Shown here: positions 17,468 to 24,943 of the stretch, one piece after another | Position numbering within the stretch: the first letter of the stretch is position 1 | Layout: each line of letters opens with the position of its first letter | Assembly (NCBI GenBank): GCA_039805565.1 | Contig: JBDLTZ010000082.1 | Span: 1-40,696 of the forward strand | Length of the DNA stretch: 40,696 nt | Source: CALJIC01 sp039805565 | GTDB taxonomy: Bacteria > Chloroflexota > Chloroflexia > Chloroflexales > Roseiflexaceae | Direction of reading: 5' to 3' | Position numbers and translations under genes: made by a program | The notes under the pieces: generated by a model | What the model was told of the DNA's origin: nothing | The model's input: the letters and a program-made list of their open reading frames with translations, nothing else | Databases searched by the model: none

Positions 17468-18160
17468 CTACCGCAGCAGCCAGCGCACCGCGTTGACCCA
17501 GAGCCGCCGCAGGGCCGGGCTGGCGAAGGCGCGCATGTCGTGCCCGTTGGCCAGGAACACCAGCCGTCCGGCGCCCGACACACGCCCGCCCTCGGCGGTC
17601 ACCACCATCGGGTGCGGCTCCCCCTCCCACTCGGCCGTGGCGTGGACTGTCACGTCGAGCCCGGCGGTGATCGTGACGTTGTAGTACAGCTCGTCCTCGA
17701 TCGTGTAGTCCTGCACGCCCTCGACCACCGGGTGGCCGGTGGGGTGGAGGTTGACCGTGAAGGGGGCGAACGGCGGGTGGGCGGTGTGGCCGTAGACCCA
17801 GGTGAAGCCGGCGAGCTCCCCGTAGCGCGGCCAGTCGTCGTAGCTGCCGATCGTGCCGTGATGCACCAGCAGCGGCCGGCCCGAGGCGACGTAGGCCTCG
17901 AATGCCTGCTTGTGTCGCTCCTCGAGCGGCTCGTGCGCACGGTGGCCGGCCCAGGCCTGGTTCGGCATGTCAGTGAAGTAGTGGCCCATCAGCACCAGCA
18001 GGTCGCAGCTCTCCAGGTCCTCGAAGGCCGACGTGCTCTCGCGGAAGCCGTAGGTGTAGTCCGGCCCGAGCCACTGGCTGGCGCGGTAGGCTTGCTCGGC
18101 TGTGGGGTGGCCGGCGGCCCCGCCGACGAAGAAGACGATGTGTGGTGCTTTACTTGTCAT
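17468..18160 (-). CDS. ThuA-domain (trehalose utilisation-like) protein
   Basis: A 230-residue protein with a single ThuA fold, a class I glutamine-amidotransferase-like domain associated with sugar metabolism in several bacteria. Visible marks are IVFFVGGAAGHP at the start, LLVLMGHYFTDMP, PLLVHHGTIGSYDDWPRY, HPVVEG and the ELYYNV segment that follows it, then GRLVFLANGHDMRAF near the end. No signal peptide. I chose the ATG at 18158-18160 because the domain begins at once; the frame stays open for 42 more codons, but that stretch translates a repeat-like G/C-rich sequence (LTPALPQRD) rather than protein. The ribosome site is weak (GGAA). It leads an SDR gene. The reaction, if any, is not established for the family. 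Confidence 0.82.
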   Translation of the reverse strand: MTSKAPHIVFFVGGAAGHPTAEQAYRASQWLGPDYTYGFRESTSAFEDLESCDLLVLMGHYFTDMPNQAWAGHRAHEPLEERHKQAFEAYVASGRPLLVHHGTIGSYDDWPRYGELAGFTWVYGHTAHPPFAPFTVNLHPTGHPVVEGVQDYTIEDELYYNVTITAGLDVTVHATAEWEGEPHPMVVTAEGGRVSGAGRLVFLANGHDMRAFASPALRRLWVNAVRWLLR

Positions 18161-18251
18161 AAAACATTCCGTCTGGACGCTCCTCACGTCGCGCTGGGGA
18201 AGAGCGGGGGTGAGGGTGGGCCACCCTGCGTGTCCCCCGGGAACACTTCGA

Positions 18252-18280
18252 CATACGTTCAGCCGGATAGACGTATGATA
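18252..18280 (-). promoter_or_regulatory. Palindromic operator-like site over a -10 box
   Basis: CATACGT (18252-18258) and ACGTATG (18271-18277) form a perfect dyad with a 12-bp spacer. The right arm overlaps a minus-strand TATCAT -10 box (18275-18280) upstream of the ThuA gene. A dimeric repressor binding here would block the ThuA/SDR transcript. No regulator gene for it is evident. Confidence 0.4.
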
Positions 18281-18345
18281 GCGCATCTTTTCGCGCCGCG
18301 TGCGCCGGGTGAGTCCGTTCGCGCGACGTATTTTGAGACACGGTG

Positions 18346-18374
18346 TTGAAGAATGACGCAGAGTGCGCTATAGT
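18346..18374 (+). promoter_or_regulatory. Sigma70-like promoter of the HTH/Clp-N unit
   Basis: TTGAAG (18346-18351) and TATAGT (18369-18374) are separated by 17 bp, 74 bp before the start codon of the HTH/Clp-N gene. Confidence 0.55.
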
Positions 18375-18447
18375 CGTGCGTAGTCCCACGATGGTACAGC
18401 GATCCTTCCCTCGCCTAGGATTGCCCGATAGCCTGCGGAGGTGCCCA

Positions 18448-19179
18448 ATGGACGCCATGGAGTCGCTCTGGACCACGGACGAGGTCGCCACGTTTCTGAA
18501 GGTGGATGTCGTGACGGTGCGGCGGCTGGTGACGCGTGGGGAGCTCGCCGCCTACCGCATCGGCGGGGAGTACCGCTTCGCGCGCGAGGACCTGCAGGAG
18601 TTCCTGGGGCGACAGCACGTACCGGCGCGCGCCACGCGGGGGGCCAGCAGCGCGGTCGAGCGCCAGCACGACGCGCTGCCTCAGCCCGCGGAGGCTCAAG
18701 CGGGCGGGCCGGACAGGGCGGGTCTCACAGGCGCGGCGCAGCGCTCCCTCGAGCTCGCGGCGGAGGCGGCGCGCGCCAGCGGGCGCGGCTACCTGGGCAC
18801 CGAGCATCTGCTGCTGGGCCTGGCGGCGGAGCGCGAGGGCGCTGCCGCACAGGTGCTCGAGGCGCTGGGGATCACCGTGGAGGAGATGCGGGACGCGATG
18901 GCCGGCGCCGAGGATTGGCCGGAGCGCGCCTCGTCCGGCGCTGGCTTGTCGCAGCTCCCGCTCACGAGCCAGGCCCAGCGCGCGATCGATATGGCGGCGG
19001 CGCAGGCCGCCGAGTGGGAGCACGATGTGGTCGACACCGAGCACCTGCTGTACGGGCTGGCGCTGGCTGCCGACGGCAACATCGCGCTGCTGCTCGAGAT
19101 CCTGGGCACCGCGCCGGACATGGTGCAGGCCGAGGTGCTGCGGCGGGTGCGCGAAGGTGGGGAGGAGCGGAGTCTGTGA
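18448..19179 (+). CDS. Excisionase-type HTH fused to a ClpC-like N domain
   Basis: A 243-residue protein that joins two modules. Residues 5-54 are an excisionase/MerR-like helix-turn-helix (LWTTDEVATFLKVD, then YRIGGEYRFAREDLQEFL), which binds DNA. After a linker, residues 92-153 and 171-235 are the two repeats of a Clp N domain as in ClpC/ClpA (first GYLGTEHLLLGLA, second DVVDTEHLLYGLA), which in the proteases bind substrates or adaptors. There is no AAA+ ATPase part. A reasonable reading is a regulator that senses a protein or peptide, or is itself presented to Clp. The start (ATG at 18448) has GGAGG nine bases upstream. The stop codon overlaps the GTG of the nucleotidyltransferase gene, so the two are translationally coupled. 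Confidence 0.88.
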   Translation: MDAMESLWTTDEVATFLKVDVVTVRRLVTRGELAAYRIGGEYRFAREDLQEFLGRQHVPARATRGASSAVERQHDALPQPAEAQAGGPDRAGLTGAAQRSLELAAEAARASGRGYLGTEHLLLGLAAEREGAAAQVLEALGITVEEMRDAMAGAEDWPERASSGAGLSQLPLTSQAQRAIDMAAAQAAEWEHDVVDTEHLLYGLALAADGNIALLLEILGTAPDMVQAEVLRRVREGGEERSL

Positions 19180-20018
19180 GCCGTGAGTGTATCCCTCAGC
19201 TCGCCATGATCGAGCGGGCGCGCGAGGCCTGCCAGCGTGATGATCGCCTCGCCGCTGCTTTGATGTACGGCTCGTTCAGCCGCGGCGAGGGCGACCGGTA
19301 CTCCGACGTGGAGTTCGCGCTGTTCTTCGCGGACGACGCCCTGCCGCAGGTGGACCAGAGGGCGTGGGCGGCGCAGGTGGCCCCGGTCCTGGTCTACTTC
19401 GCCGACAGCAACCAGCACCACACCGCGATCTTCGAGGGGCTCATCCGCGGCGAGTTCCACTTCAAGCGCGAGTCGGACATCCCGTGGGTTGCGAGCTGGC
19501 GCGGCAACGCCTGGTTCCCCTCGCTGGCACACACGGTGCTGCTGGACCGCACCGGCGAGCTGGCGCGGCACCTGGCCGGGCTGGTCGGGCCTGCGCCCGA
19601 GCGCGACACCCTGGAGCAGGTGGAGCGGCTGGCGCTGCACTTTATGGATGGGGTCGTGTTCGGTACGACGGTGCTGGCGCGCGGTGAGGCGGCGCGGGCG
19701 CTCGAGATCCTGTCCTACAACAACCGCAACCTGCTGCACATGGCGCGGCTGCACGAGCGCTCGACGGAGCACTGGCCCACCCCGAGCAGGGGGCTAGAGC
19801 GTGATCTCTCGCCGGAGGCCTACGCGCGCTACCAGGCATGCACGGCCCCATGCGAGCGCGATGCGCTCTGGCGCGCCTACCAGGAGGCATGGCGCTGGGG
19901 GCGCGAGCTGGTGGAGGCGGGCGCGCGGCGCCACGGTATCTTGCTCCCCGCCGAGCTGGTGGCGCGTGTGGCCGAGCGGATGGCGGGGCCGGAGTGTGCA
20001 TCCGTAGACCCGGGCTGA
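19176..20018 (+). CDS. Lincosamide-type nucleotidyltransferase (Lnu(F)/Lnu(G)-like)
   Basis: A 280-residue cytosolic nucleotidyltransferase of the pol-beta type. The motif YGSFSRGEGDRYSDVEF holds the Gly-Ser at 32-33 and the metal-binding D44 and E46. This region and IRGEFHFKRESDI are very like the Lnu(F)/Lnu(G) lincosamide-inactivating enzymes, which add a nucleotide to lincomycin or clindamycin. Chromosomal relatives may act on other hydroxylated compounds, so resistance is inference. The start is GTG at 19176, overlapping the TGA of the previous gene (GTGA) with GGGGAGGAG upstream; an internal ATG at 19206 is possible but has a poorer site. The cytochrome P450 gene follows after 51 bp. Confidence 0.85.
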   Translation: MSRECIPQLAMIERAREACQRDDRLAAALMYGSFSRGEGDRYSDVEFALFFADDALPQVDQRAWAAQVAPVLVYFADSNQHHTAIFEGLIRGEFHFKRESDIPWVASWRGNAWFPSLAHTVLLDRTGELARHLAGLVGPAPERDTLEQVERLALHFMDGVVFGTTVLARGEAARALEILSYNNRNLLHMARLHERSTEHWPTPSRGLERDLSPEAYARYQACTAPCERDALWRAYQEAWRWGRELVEAGARRHGILLPAELVARVAERMAGPECASVDPG

Positions 20019-20069
20019 GCGTCGTACAAGGCGGCATTACGGAGAGCCTCTACGAGAAGGAGCGCGCAT

Positions 20070-21401
20070 ATGGCAAAAGGCATCGCTGATCTTCCGGCCA
20101 TCCCGCTGAGCGGCGAGGATATCGTGTCCGGCCGCCTCCCGCAGAAGCTGGCGCAGGCCGCCGTCGAGCACGGGCCGATCTTCAAGTGGGTGATTCCCGA
20201 TGGCTGGGACGCCGGCGAGTACGTGTTCATGGTGGGCCCGGAGGCTAACCGCTTCGTGCTGCACACGGGGCGCGAGCACTTCAGCCACGATAAGGGCTGG
20301 ACCCCGGTCCTCGGCGAGACGTTCGGCCGGGGGCTGTTGAACATGGATGACCCCGAGCACGGGCGGCACCGCAAGATGTGGAACCCCGCCTTCACCGGCG
20401 CCGCGATGGAGGCCTACATTCCGATCCTGAAGCGGATCATCGCCGAGCGGACGGCGACCTGGTCGGACCAGGAGACGGTGGACGTGTACGCCGAGGCGCG
20501 TGAGATCACCTTCGACGCGGCGGCGGCGGCGCTGGCGGGTATGCGCACCGGCCCGCAGGTGGATCGGCTGCGCGAGCTGTTCTATACGCTGCTGCACGGC
20601 TTCGACGGAGGCCGCGAGACCTGGGAGGAGTTCGAGCGGCGCTGGATGGGCGCGCATGCCGAGCTGGTGCAGACGCTGCTGGGGCTGATCGCTGAGCGGC
20701 GCGCGATGCCGGACTCGGAGCAGCCGCGCGATGTGGTGGGGCTGATCGTGCGGGCGCGCGATGAGGACGGGCGCGCCCTGAGCGACGCGCAGATCCTGGG
20801 GCACGTGAACATCCTGCTGGTGGCCGGCCACGAGACGACGACGACGCTGAGCGCCTGGACGCTGCACTTGCTGGCGATGCACCCCGAGCAGCGCGAGCGC
20901 GTGCGGGCCGAGGTGGACGCACTGCTGGCCGGCTCGGGCGGGGAGCTGCCGGTGGAGGCGGTGCGGCAGATGCGGCTGCTGGACAACTTCATCAAGGAGG
21001 CTGGGCGGCTCTACAGCCCGGCGATCAACGTGCCGCGCGGGACGGTGAAGGAGTTCGAGTTCGGCGGCTACCGCATCCCGGCGGGCACGCCGGTGCGACT
21101 GGCGCTGGCGGCGAGCCACCGGCTGCCGCACGTGTTCCCCGAGCCGGAGCGGTTCGACCCCGACCGCTTCGCCGCGCCGCGCGAGGAGGACCGCAGGACG
21201 CCCTACAGCCTGGTGACGTTCGGCGGCGGGCCGCGGATCTGCATCGGCATCAGCTTCGCGCAGATCGAGACCAAGGCGCTGGCGGCACACGTGCTGCGGA
21301 GCTTCGACCTGGAGCCGGTGCCGGGGCAGCGCCTGATCCACGAGGGGCACTGGAATGCGTCAGTGCCGGGGGGGATCAGGCTGCGGGTGCGGCCGCGCTG
21401 A
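20070..21401 (+). CDS. Cytochrome P450
   Basis: A 443-residue soluble P450 monooxygenase. The heme-binding loop FGGGPRICIG places the axial ligand at C391. The ExxR pair is E310/R313 in FIKEAGRLY. The I-helix oxygen-activation motif is AGHETT near 254-259, and ERFDPDRF (meander region) precedes the heme loop. No membrane anchor is present and no reductase or ferredoxin is fused, so electrons come from partners encoded elsewhere. The pattern is that of bacterial CYP110/CYP120-like hydroxylases, but the substrate is unknown. The ATG at 20070 has GAAGGAG upstream. It lies 51 bp after the nucleotidyltransferase gene and probably shares its transcript; a weak terminator follows at 21499-21520. Confidence 0.93.
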   Translation: MAKGIADLPAIPLSGEDIVSGRLPQKLAQAAVEHGPIFKWVIPDGWDAGEYVFMVGPEANRFVLHTGREHFSHDKGWTPVLGETFGRGLLNMDDPEHGRHRKMWNPAFTGAAMEAYIPILKRIIAERTATWSDQETVDVYAEAREITFDAAAAALAGMRTGPQVDRLRELFYTLLHGFDGGRETWEEFERRWMGAHAELVQTLLGLIAERRAMPDSEQPRDVVGLIVRARDEDGRALSDAQILGHVNILLVAGHETTTTLSAWTLHLLAMHPEQRERVRAEVDALLAGSGGELPVEAVRQMRLLDNFIKEAGRLYSPAINVPRGTVKEFEFGGYRIPAGTPVRLALAASHRLPHVFPEPERFDPDRFAAPREEDRRTPYSLVTFGGGPRICIGISFAQIETKALAAHVLRSFDLEPVPGQRLIHEGHWNASVPGGIRLRVRPR

Positions 21402-21498
21402 GGCACAGCGCCTGCGGCTCCCTCGGGCTAAGCTGGCCTGGAGGATCGCGTTTTACCGGTACCACTCTGCCGTGCCAGCGGCAGCAAGACCGCATGCG

Positions 21499-21520
21499 AG
21501 GAGGGGCGTTGGCTCCTCCT
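21499..21520 (+). terminator. Weak hairpin after the P450 gene
   Basis: AGGAGG (21499-21504) pairs with CCTCCT (21515-21520), with TGTGTTTTCT following. Stability is modest. The rest of 21402-21681 has no gene I can support; it becomes AT-rich from about 21625 towards the promoter at 21682. Confidence 0.35.
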
Positions 21521-21681
21521 TGTGTTTTCTCTTGGCACCCTCCCTCCGTCAGCGAGCACAGGTTTGTCCATCCATACACGCGGCAGAAGTGTGGGGCGGA
21601 GGGTGAGGCCCGTCGATGGCGGTGTTTCAGTTGATATAGCATATTGTGCCAATGAGTTGAAAGAAAAGCGCAACTGCCTAT

Positions 21682-21710
21682 TGACATACTGGTCCTTGAG
21701 TGCTACTATC
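21682..21710 (+). promoter_or_regulatory. Near-consensus sigma70 promoter
   Basis: TTGACA (21682-21687), a 17-bp spacer and TACTAT (21705-21710). This is the best housekeeping-type promoter in the window. The DNA around it is clearly more AT-rich than its surroundings. It should drive the 83-residue orphan gene and possibly the DUF2089/DUF4097 genes behind it. Confidence 0.8.
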
Positions 21711-21770
21711 TACCAGGACGTTGAATTAAAACGACACACCAGTTGGCGATATACTATTGGAGGCAATCAC

Positions 21771-22022
21771 ATGCTGTACTACCCTGACCGTGACGGGACG
21801 CTAGCGCGCCTGCAGCACGAGGAGCGGCTTGCCGAGGCCGCGGTCTCGCGCCTGGCCCACACAGGCGCCGAGGGGCAGATCGGGCTGGCGCGCCGTGGGG
21901 CACTGCTTGCCGGTCGCGTGCTCGTCGCTCTCGGAGCGCACATGCTGCGCTACGGCCGCGCTGACGACTCCGTCCTGATCGCCATGGGGCAGCCCGGCGC
22001 CCGCTCGGCCACGATGAACTAA
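21771..22022 (+). CDS. Small orphan protein, 83 residues
   Basis: The ATG at 21771 is preceded by TTGGAGGCAATCAC, an excellent ribosome site, and by a near-consensus promoter 60 bp upstream, so expression is likely although I do not recognise the protein. It begins MLYYPDRDG and is mainly helical, with a charged first half (LARLQHEERLAEAAVSRL) and a mildly hydrophobic stretch near residues 46-58 (GALLAGRVLVALG) that is too short and charged at its edges for a sure membrane span. The DUF2089 gene starts 90 bp downstream; a short hairpin (22069-22082) in that gap may only partly stop transcription. A role with the DUF2089/DUF4097 cluster is possible but unproven. Confidence 0.72.
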   Translation: MLYYPDRDGTLARLQHEERLAEAAVSRLAHTGAEGQIGLARRGALLAGRVLVALGAHMLRYGRADDSVLIAMGQPGARSATMN

Positions 22023-22112
22023 GTGTCCGTACGCGCCTGCGGAATGGGATGGACTTTTCAGACAGGGTAGGCCCTCCGGCCTTTCCGTAACGTATCACAG
22101 AAGGAGACACCC

Positions 22113-22475
22113 ATGCACCCGCTCCTCACCATCTGCCCGGTCTGCGGGGGCCAGCTACACGTCACCCGCACGGAGTGCGGCGCGTGCCACAGCGCGATCG
22201 AGGGCCAGTTCACCCTCGGGCGGCTCGGGCGCCTCAGCCGCGAGCAGCTCGAGTTCGTCGAGCTGATGGTCAAGAACCGGGGCAACATCAACGGCGTGGC
22301 CGGCGACCTCAAGGTGGCCTACAACACCGCTCGCAGCCGCCTGGACGACATTGTGGCCACGCTGGGGTACGCCGCTCCGCCCGACGACGGCCGGCCCGAC
22401 CGCCGGGTGGTGCTGGACCGCCTCGCCGCCAAGGAGATCTCGGTCGAAGAGGCTATGCGTCTGCTGCGCGGCTAG
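22113..22475 (+). CDS. DUF2089 protein: zinc ribbon, HTH and SHOCT-like tail
   Basis: A 120-residue DUF2089 protein. Residues 8-26 form half-knuckles CPVCGG and CGAC, a zinc ribbon. Residues 35-88 look like a DNA-binding helical region (LGRLSREQLEFVELMVKNRG, then GDLKVAYNTARSRLD), the hallmark of the family, thought to be transcription factors. The last 25 residues (VVLDRLAAKEISVEEAMRLLRG) form a small helical hairpin that recurs in the next two proteins. The ATG follows GAAGGAGACACCC. The second gene starts 12 bp later. The shared hairpin suggests that the regulator and its neighbours touch one another directly, perhaps with the solenoid protein controlling the regulator's activity. Confidence 0.88.
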   Translation: MHPLLTICPVCGGQLHVTRTECGACHSAIEGQFTLGRLGRLSREQLEFVELMVKNRGNINGVAGDLKVAYNTARSRLDDIVATLGYAAPPDDGRPDRRVVLDRLAAKEISVEEAMRLLRG

Positions 22476-22487
22476 GGGAGCACCGTC

Positions 22488-22862
22488 ATGTCGACACCCG
22501 ACGAGCGCATGCGCGTCCTGCGCCTGGTGGAGAGCGGCCAGGTCAGCGCCGAGGAGGGCGCGCGCCTGCTGGACGCCGTGGGAGCCGAGACGACCCGCGA
22601 GCGCGCCAGGCCGGCCCAGCGCCCGCGCTCCCTACGCGTGCTGGTGACAGACCTGAGCACGCACCGCAACAAGGTGAATGTCACGATCCCGGCCACCCTG
22701 GTGAGTATGGGGATCAAGCTCGGCGCGGGGCTGATGCCACGCATCGCCGACACTCCGGTGGAGGAGATCCTCCGCGCCGTCGAGAGCGGCCGCACCGGGC
22801 GGATCTTCGAGTTCCACGATCTCGAGGAGAACGAGCGCGTCGAGATATTCGTCGAATCGTAG
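22488..22862 (+). CDS. SHOCT-like small protein of the DUF2089 cluster
   Basis: A 124-residue protein. Residues 5-32 (ERMRVLRLVESGQVSAEEGARLLDAVG) are the helical hairpin also found at the C-termini of both flanking proteins. A short Arg/Pro linker follows. Residues 45-124 form a compact domain with VTDLSTHRNKVNVTIP, a helix through IKLGAGLMPR and a final IFEFHDLEENERVEIFVES, the form seen in SHOCT-like/YvlB-related bacterial proteins. It has no signal peptide and no enzymatic motif. A GGGGAG site precedes the ATG, and the large DUF4097 protein starts 36 bp after the stop. It could be an adaptor that joins the regulator to the solenoid protein through hairpin pairing; that is inference. Confidence 0.8.
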   Translation: MSTPDERMRVLRLVESGQVSAEEGARLLDAVGAETTRERARPAQRPRSLRVLVTDLSTHRNKVNVTIPATLVSMGIKLGAGLMPRIADTPVEEILRAVESGRTGRIFEFHDLEENERVEIFVES

Positions 22863-22898
22863 GGGCGCGCCAGGCGCGCTCCACAAGGAGACACACCA

Positions 22899-24776
22899 AT
22901 GGCAAGCCATCTGTTCCCCGCCGGCGATGCGCCGCGGGTGGTTATCGAGCTGAGCCGCGGCGACCTGGAGATCACGGGGTGGGACGAGCGCCAGATCGCC
23001 GCCGAGGCCGACGAGGGCTCCCTGCGCTGGGACCAGACCGCCGAGGGGCTGGTGTTGCGCGCCGACGGTGACCTGGAGCTGCGCGTACCGCACGACGCCG
23101 AGGTGACCGTGCAGGACGTCCACGGTGACCTGGAGGTCTCACGCGTGGCGGCGCTCCTGGGCGCGCAGGTCCACGGCGGGGCCGAGATCCTGGGGGTTCC
23201 CGGGGACGTGCGGCTGCGGGTCGTCCACGGCGACCTGGAGGTCGACGGCGTAGGCTCACTGCTGGTCGAGGACATGGTCCACGGCGATGTGCGTGTGAGC
23301 CGCGCGGGCACGGCCGAGGTCCACCGGCTCGAGGGTGATCTGGAGATCACCGAGGCTGCGGCGCTGATTGTGGGCGATGTCCGTGGCGATCTCCGGGCAC
23401 GCCAGGTGCGCGAGGCGCTGCGCTACGGCAGCGTGGCCGGTGACCTCGAGGTGTCTGAGTCCGAGGGGGCGCACGTGGCCGGGGGCAGCGTCGCGGGCGA
23501 CTACACGTCTGTTGGCGCGCGGAGCGTCCAGGCGGCCGACGTGGGCGGTGACCTCGAGGCGCGCAACGTGAGCGGCGACCTGCGGGTAGGCAGTGTGGGC
23601 GGTGACGCGCGGGTGAGCGAGGCCGGCGGCACGGTGGGTCTGGGCAGCGTGGGTGGCGACCTGGAGCTGCGCGCGAGTGGCGCGCCGCAGGTCGGCAGCG
23701 TGGGCGGTGACCTGCTTTTGGCTGCGCAGTTCGCACCCGGCACGGCGACGCGCATCTCGTGCGGCGGCGATGCGGAGATCGAGCTGGCCGGTGAGCCGAA
23801 CCTCACCATCCGCGCGACCGTGGGCGGCGAGGTGCGCGGCGGCAAGCTGTCCCCCTCGGCCCCGGGTTCGTTCGGCGCAGTGTACGGCGCGGGCGCGGCG
23901 CAGCTGGAGCTTGTGGTGGGCGGCGACCTGCACCTGCGCGGCGCGGGTGAGCCGCGGGCCTCGAGCTCGAGCGCGGGTGACTGGGACCGCTTCGGGCGCG
24001 AGATGGGGCACTGGGGCGAGGAGTTCGGGCGCGAGATGGAGCGCTGGGGTGAGGAGCTCGGGCGCGAGATGGAGCGCTGGGGTGAGGAGTTCGGGCGCGA
24101 GATGGAGCGGCGTGGCGAGGAGTTCGGGCGTCGCATGGAGGAGCGTTTCCGCGGCTGGGACCCTGCGCGCGCCGAGGAGATCGGGCGCAAGGCCGAGCAG
24201 CACGCCGAGCGCATCCACGGCAAGGTCAGGGAGCGCATGCGCCAGGCCGAGGAGCGCGCTCGCCGGCACGCCGAGCGGGCAGAGCGCCACGGAGAGCGGG
24301 CGGAGCGCGTGCGGGTGCGGATCAACGAGCGCGAGTGGTCGTTCAACCCGGAGCGCCTTGAGCGGATCAAGGAGCAGGCTCGCCGCGCGGCGAGCGAGGG
24401 GGTCGCGGCCGCGATGGAGGCGGTGGAGGGCGCGCTCGCCGGGGTAGGCTTCCCTAACCCGCCTCAGCCGCCGCAACCGCCTCGGGCGCCGCAGCCACCC
24501 CACCCGGCGCACCCTGAGCAGCCTGGGCACCCTGTCCAGCCGCAACCGCCTCACCCGGCGCACCCGGCTACCGGCGCGACGATCAAGATGGGCACGGCCC
24601 CGGCCGACACAGTGGCCCCTGAGACTGCTGCCGCGCAGGCGGAGGCACCTGCTGAGCAGGCGCAGCCCACGCGCCAGACCACGCCGGACGAGCGCCGCGC
24701 CGCCATCCTTCGCATGATCGCCGAGGGCCGCATCACCCCCGAGGAGGGCGACATGCTGCTGGAGGCGTTGGGGTAA
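22899..24776 (+). CDS. DUF4097-like beta-solenoid with coiled coil and SHOCT-like tail
   Basis: A 625-residue protein in clear segments. Residues 1-345 are a DUF4097-type run of beta-strands in which GDL/GDV recurs about every 13-20 residues (VHGDLEV, VRGDLRA, VAGDLEV, VGGDLEL), expected to form a beta-solenoid. Residues 365-419 are five 11-residue repeats (FGREMERWGEE type), a hendecad coiled coil. Residues 420-505 are a highly charged Arg/Glu helix. About 510-550 is a Pro/His-rich linker. Residues 598-625 (DERRAAILRMIAEGRITPEE, then GDMLLEALG) are the hairpin shared with the two upstream proteins. There is no signal peptide, so it should be cytoplasmic. Firmicutes relatives with DUF4097 (YvlB, LiaG) belong to envelope-stress regulons, which suggests, without proof, a similar role. 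Confidence 0.85.
   Translation: MASHLFPAGDAPRVVIELSRGDLEITGWDERQIAAEADEGSLRWDQTAEGLVLRADGDLELRVPHDAEVTVQDVHGDLEVSRVAALLGAQVHGGAEILGVPGDVRLRVVHGDLEVDGVGSLLVEDMVHGDVRVSRAGTAEVHRLEGDLEITEAAALIVGDVRGDLRARQVREALRYGSVAGDLEVSESEGAHVAGGSVAGDYTSVGARSVQAADVGGDLEARNVSGDLRVGSVGGDARVSEAGGTVGLGSVGGDLELRASGAPQVGSVGGDLLLAAQFAPGTATRISCGGDAEIELAGEPNLTIRATVGGEVRGGKLSPSAPGSFGAVYGAGAAQLELVVGGDLHLRGAGEPRASSSSAGDWDRFGREMGHWGEEFGREMERWGEELGREMERWGEEFGREMERRGEEFGRRMEERFRGWDPARAEEIGRKAEQHAERIHGKVRERMRQAEERARRHAERAERHGERAERVRVRINEREWSFNPERLERIKEQARRAASEGVAAAMEAVEGALAGVGFPNPPQPPQPPRAPQPPHPAHPEQPGHPVQPQPPHPAHPATGATIKMGTAPADTVAPETAAAQAEAPAEQAQPTRQTTPDERRAAILRMIAEGRITPEEGDMLLEALG
23991..24155 (+). repeat. Five 33-bp tandem repeats inside the DUF4097-like gene
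   Basis: Units begin at 23991, 24024, 24057, 24090 and 24123. The middle three are nearly identical in DNA, which indicates recent duplication or slippage. Each encodes one 11-residue helix repeat, so unit number can change without a frameshift. Confidence 0.9.
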
Positions 24777-24787
24777 CACGGAACGCT

Positions 24788-24815
24788 AGGCTGAAGGCTG
24801 AAGGCTGAAGCACTG
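24788..24815 (+). repeat. Heptanucleotide array, 4 units, after the DUF4097-like gene
   Basis: AGGCTGA three times and AGCACTG, 11 bp after the stop codon and in the same strand sense as the gene. Confidence 0.9.
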
Positions 24816-24871
24816 CGGTTCAGGCGAGGTGGGCTACCGTCTGAAGTCGTACCAAGGAACGGACATGTGAG

Positions 24872-24911
24872 ACAAGGGCTCTCGGAGCAGTATAGCTTCG
24901 AGGGCCCTTGT
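24872..24911. terminator. Bidirectional terminator-like hairpin
   Basis: Arms 24872-24884 and 24899-24911 (ACAAGGGCTCTCG / CGAGGGCCCTTGT) pair over 13 bp with one G-T wobble around a 14-nt loop. It lies between the convergent DUF4097-like and lipoprotein genes and could serve both. Confidence 0.6.
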
Positions 24912-24923
24912 TCATCCTTTATC

Positions 24924-24943
24924 GTTCAGCGTTCAGCGTTCTG
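24924..24943 (-). repeat. Heptanucleotide array touching the lipoprotein stop codon
   Basis: GTTCAGC, GTTCAGC and GTTCTG directly adjoin the minus-strand stop codon at 24944-24946. On the minus strand the units read GCTGAAC, so the TGA strand is again the coding strand of the gene that has just ended. Confidence 0.85.

Noticed and set aside
18161..18286. Longer N-terminus of the ThuA protein
   Set aside because: The stretch translates to LTPALPQRD-type sequence, which is typical of untranslated G/C-rich repeats, and it overlaps the likely promoter.
22069..22082. Terminator between the 83-residue gene and the DUF2089 gene
   Set aside because: The stem is only 5 bp with a short T-run; too weak to call.
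23256..24779. 507-codon antisense frame over the DUF4097-like gene
   Set aside because: Shadow of a repetitive GC-rich gene; its own repeats simply mirror those of the sense strand.
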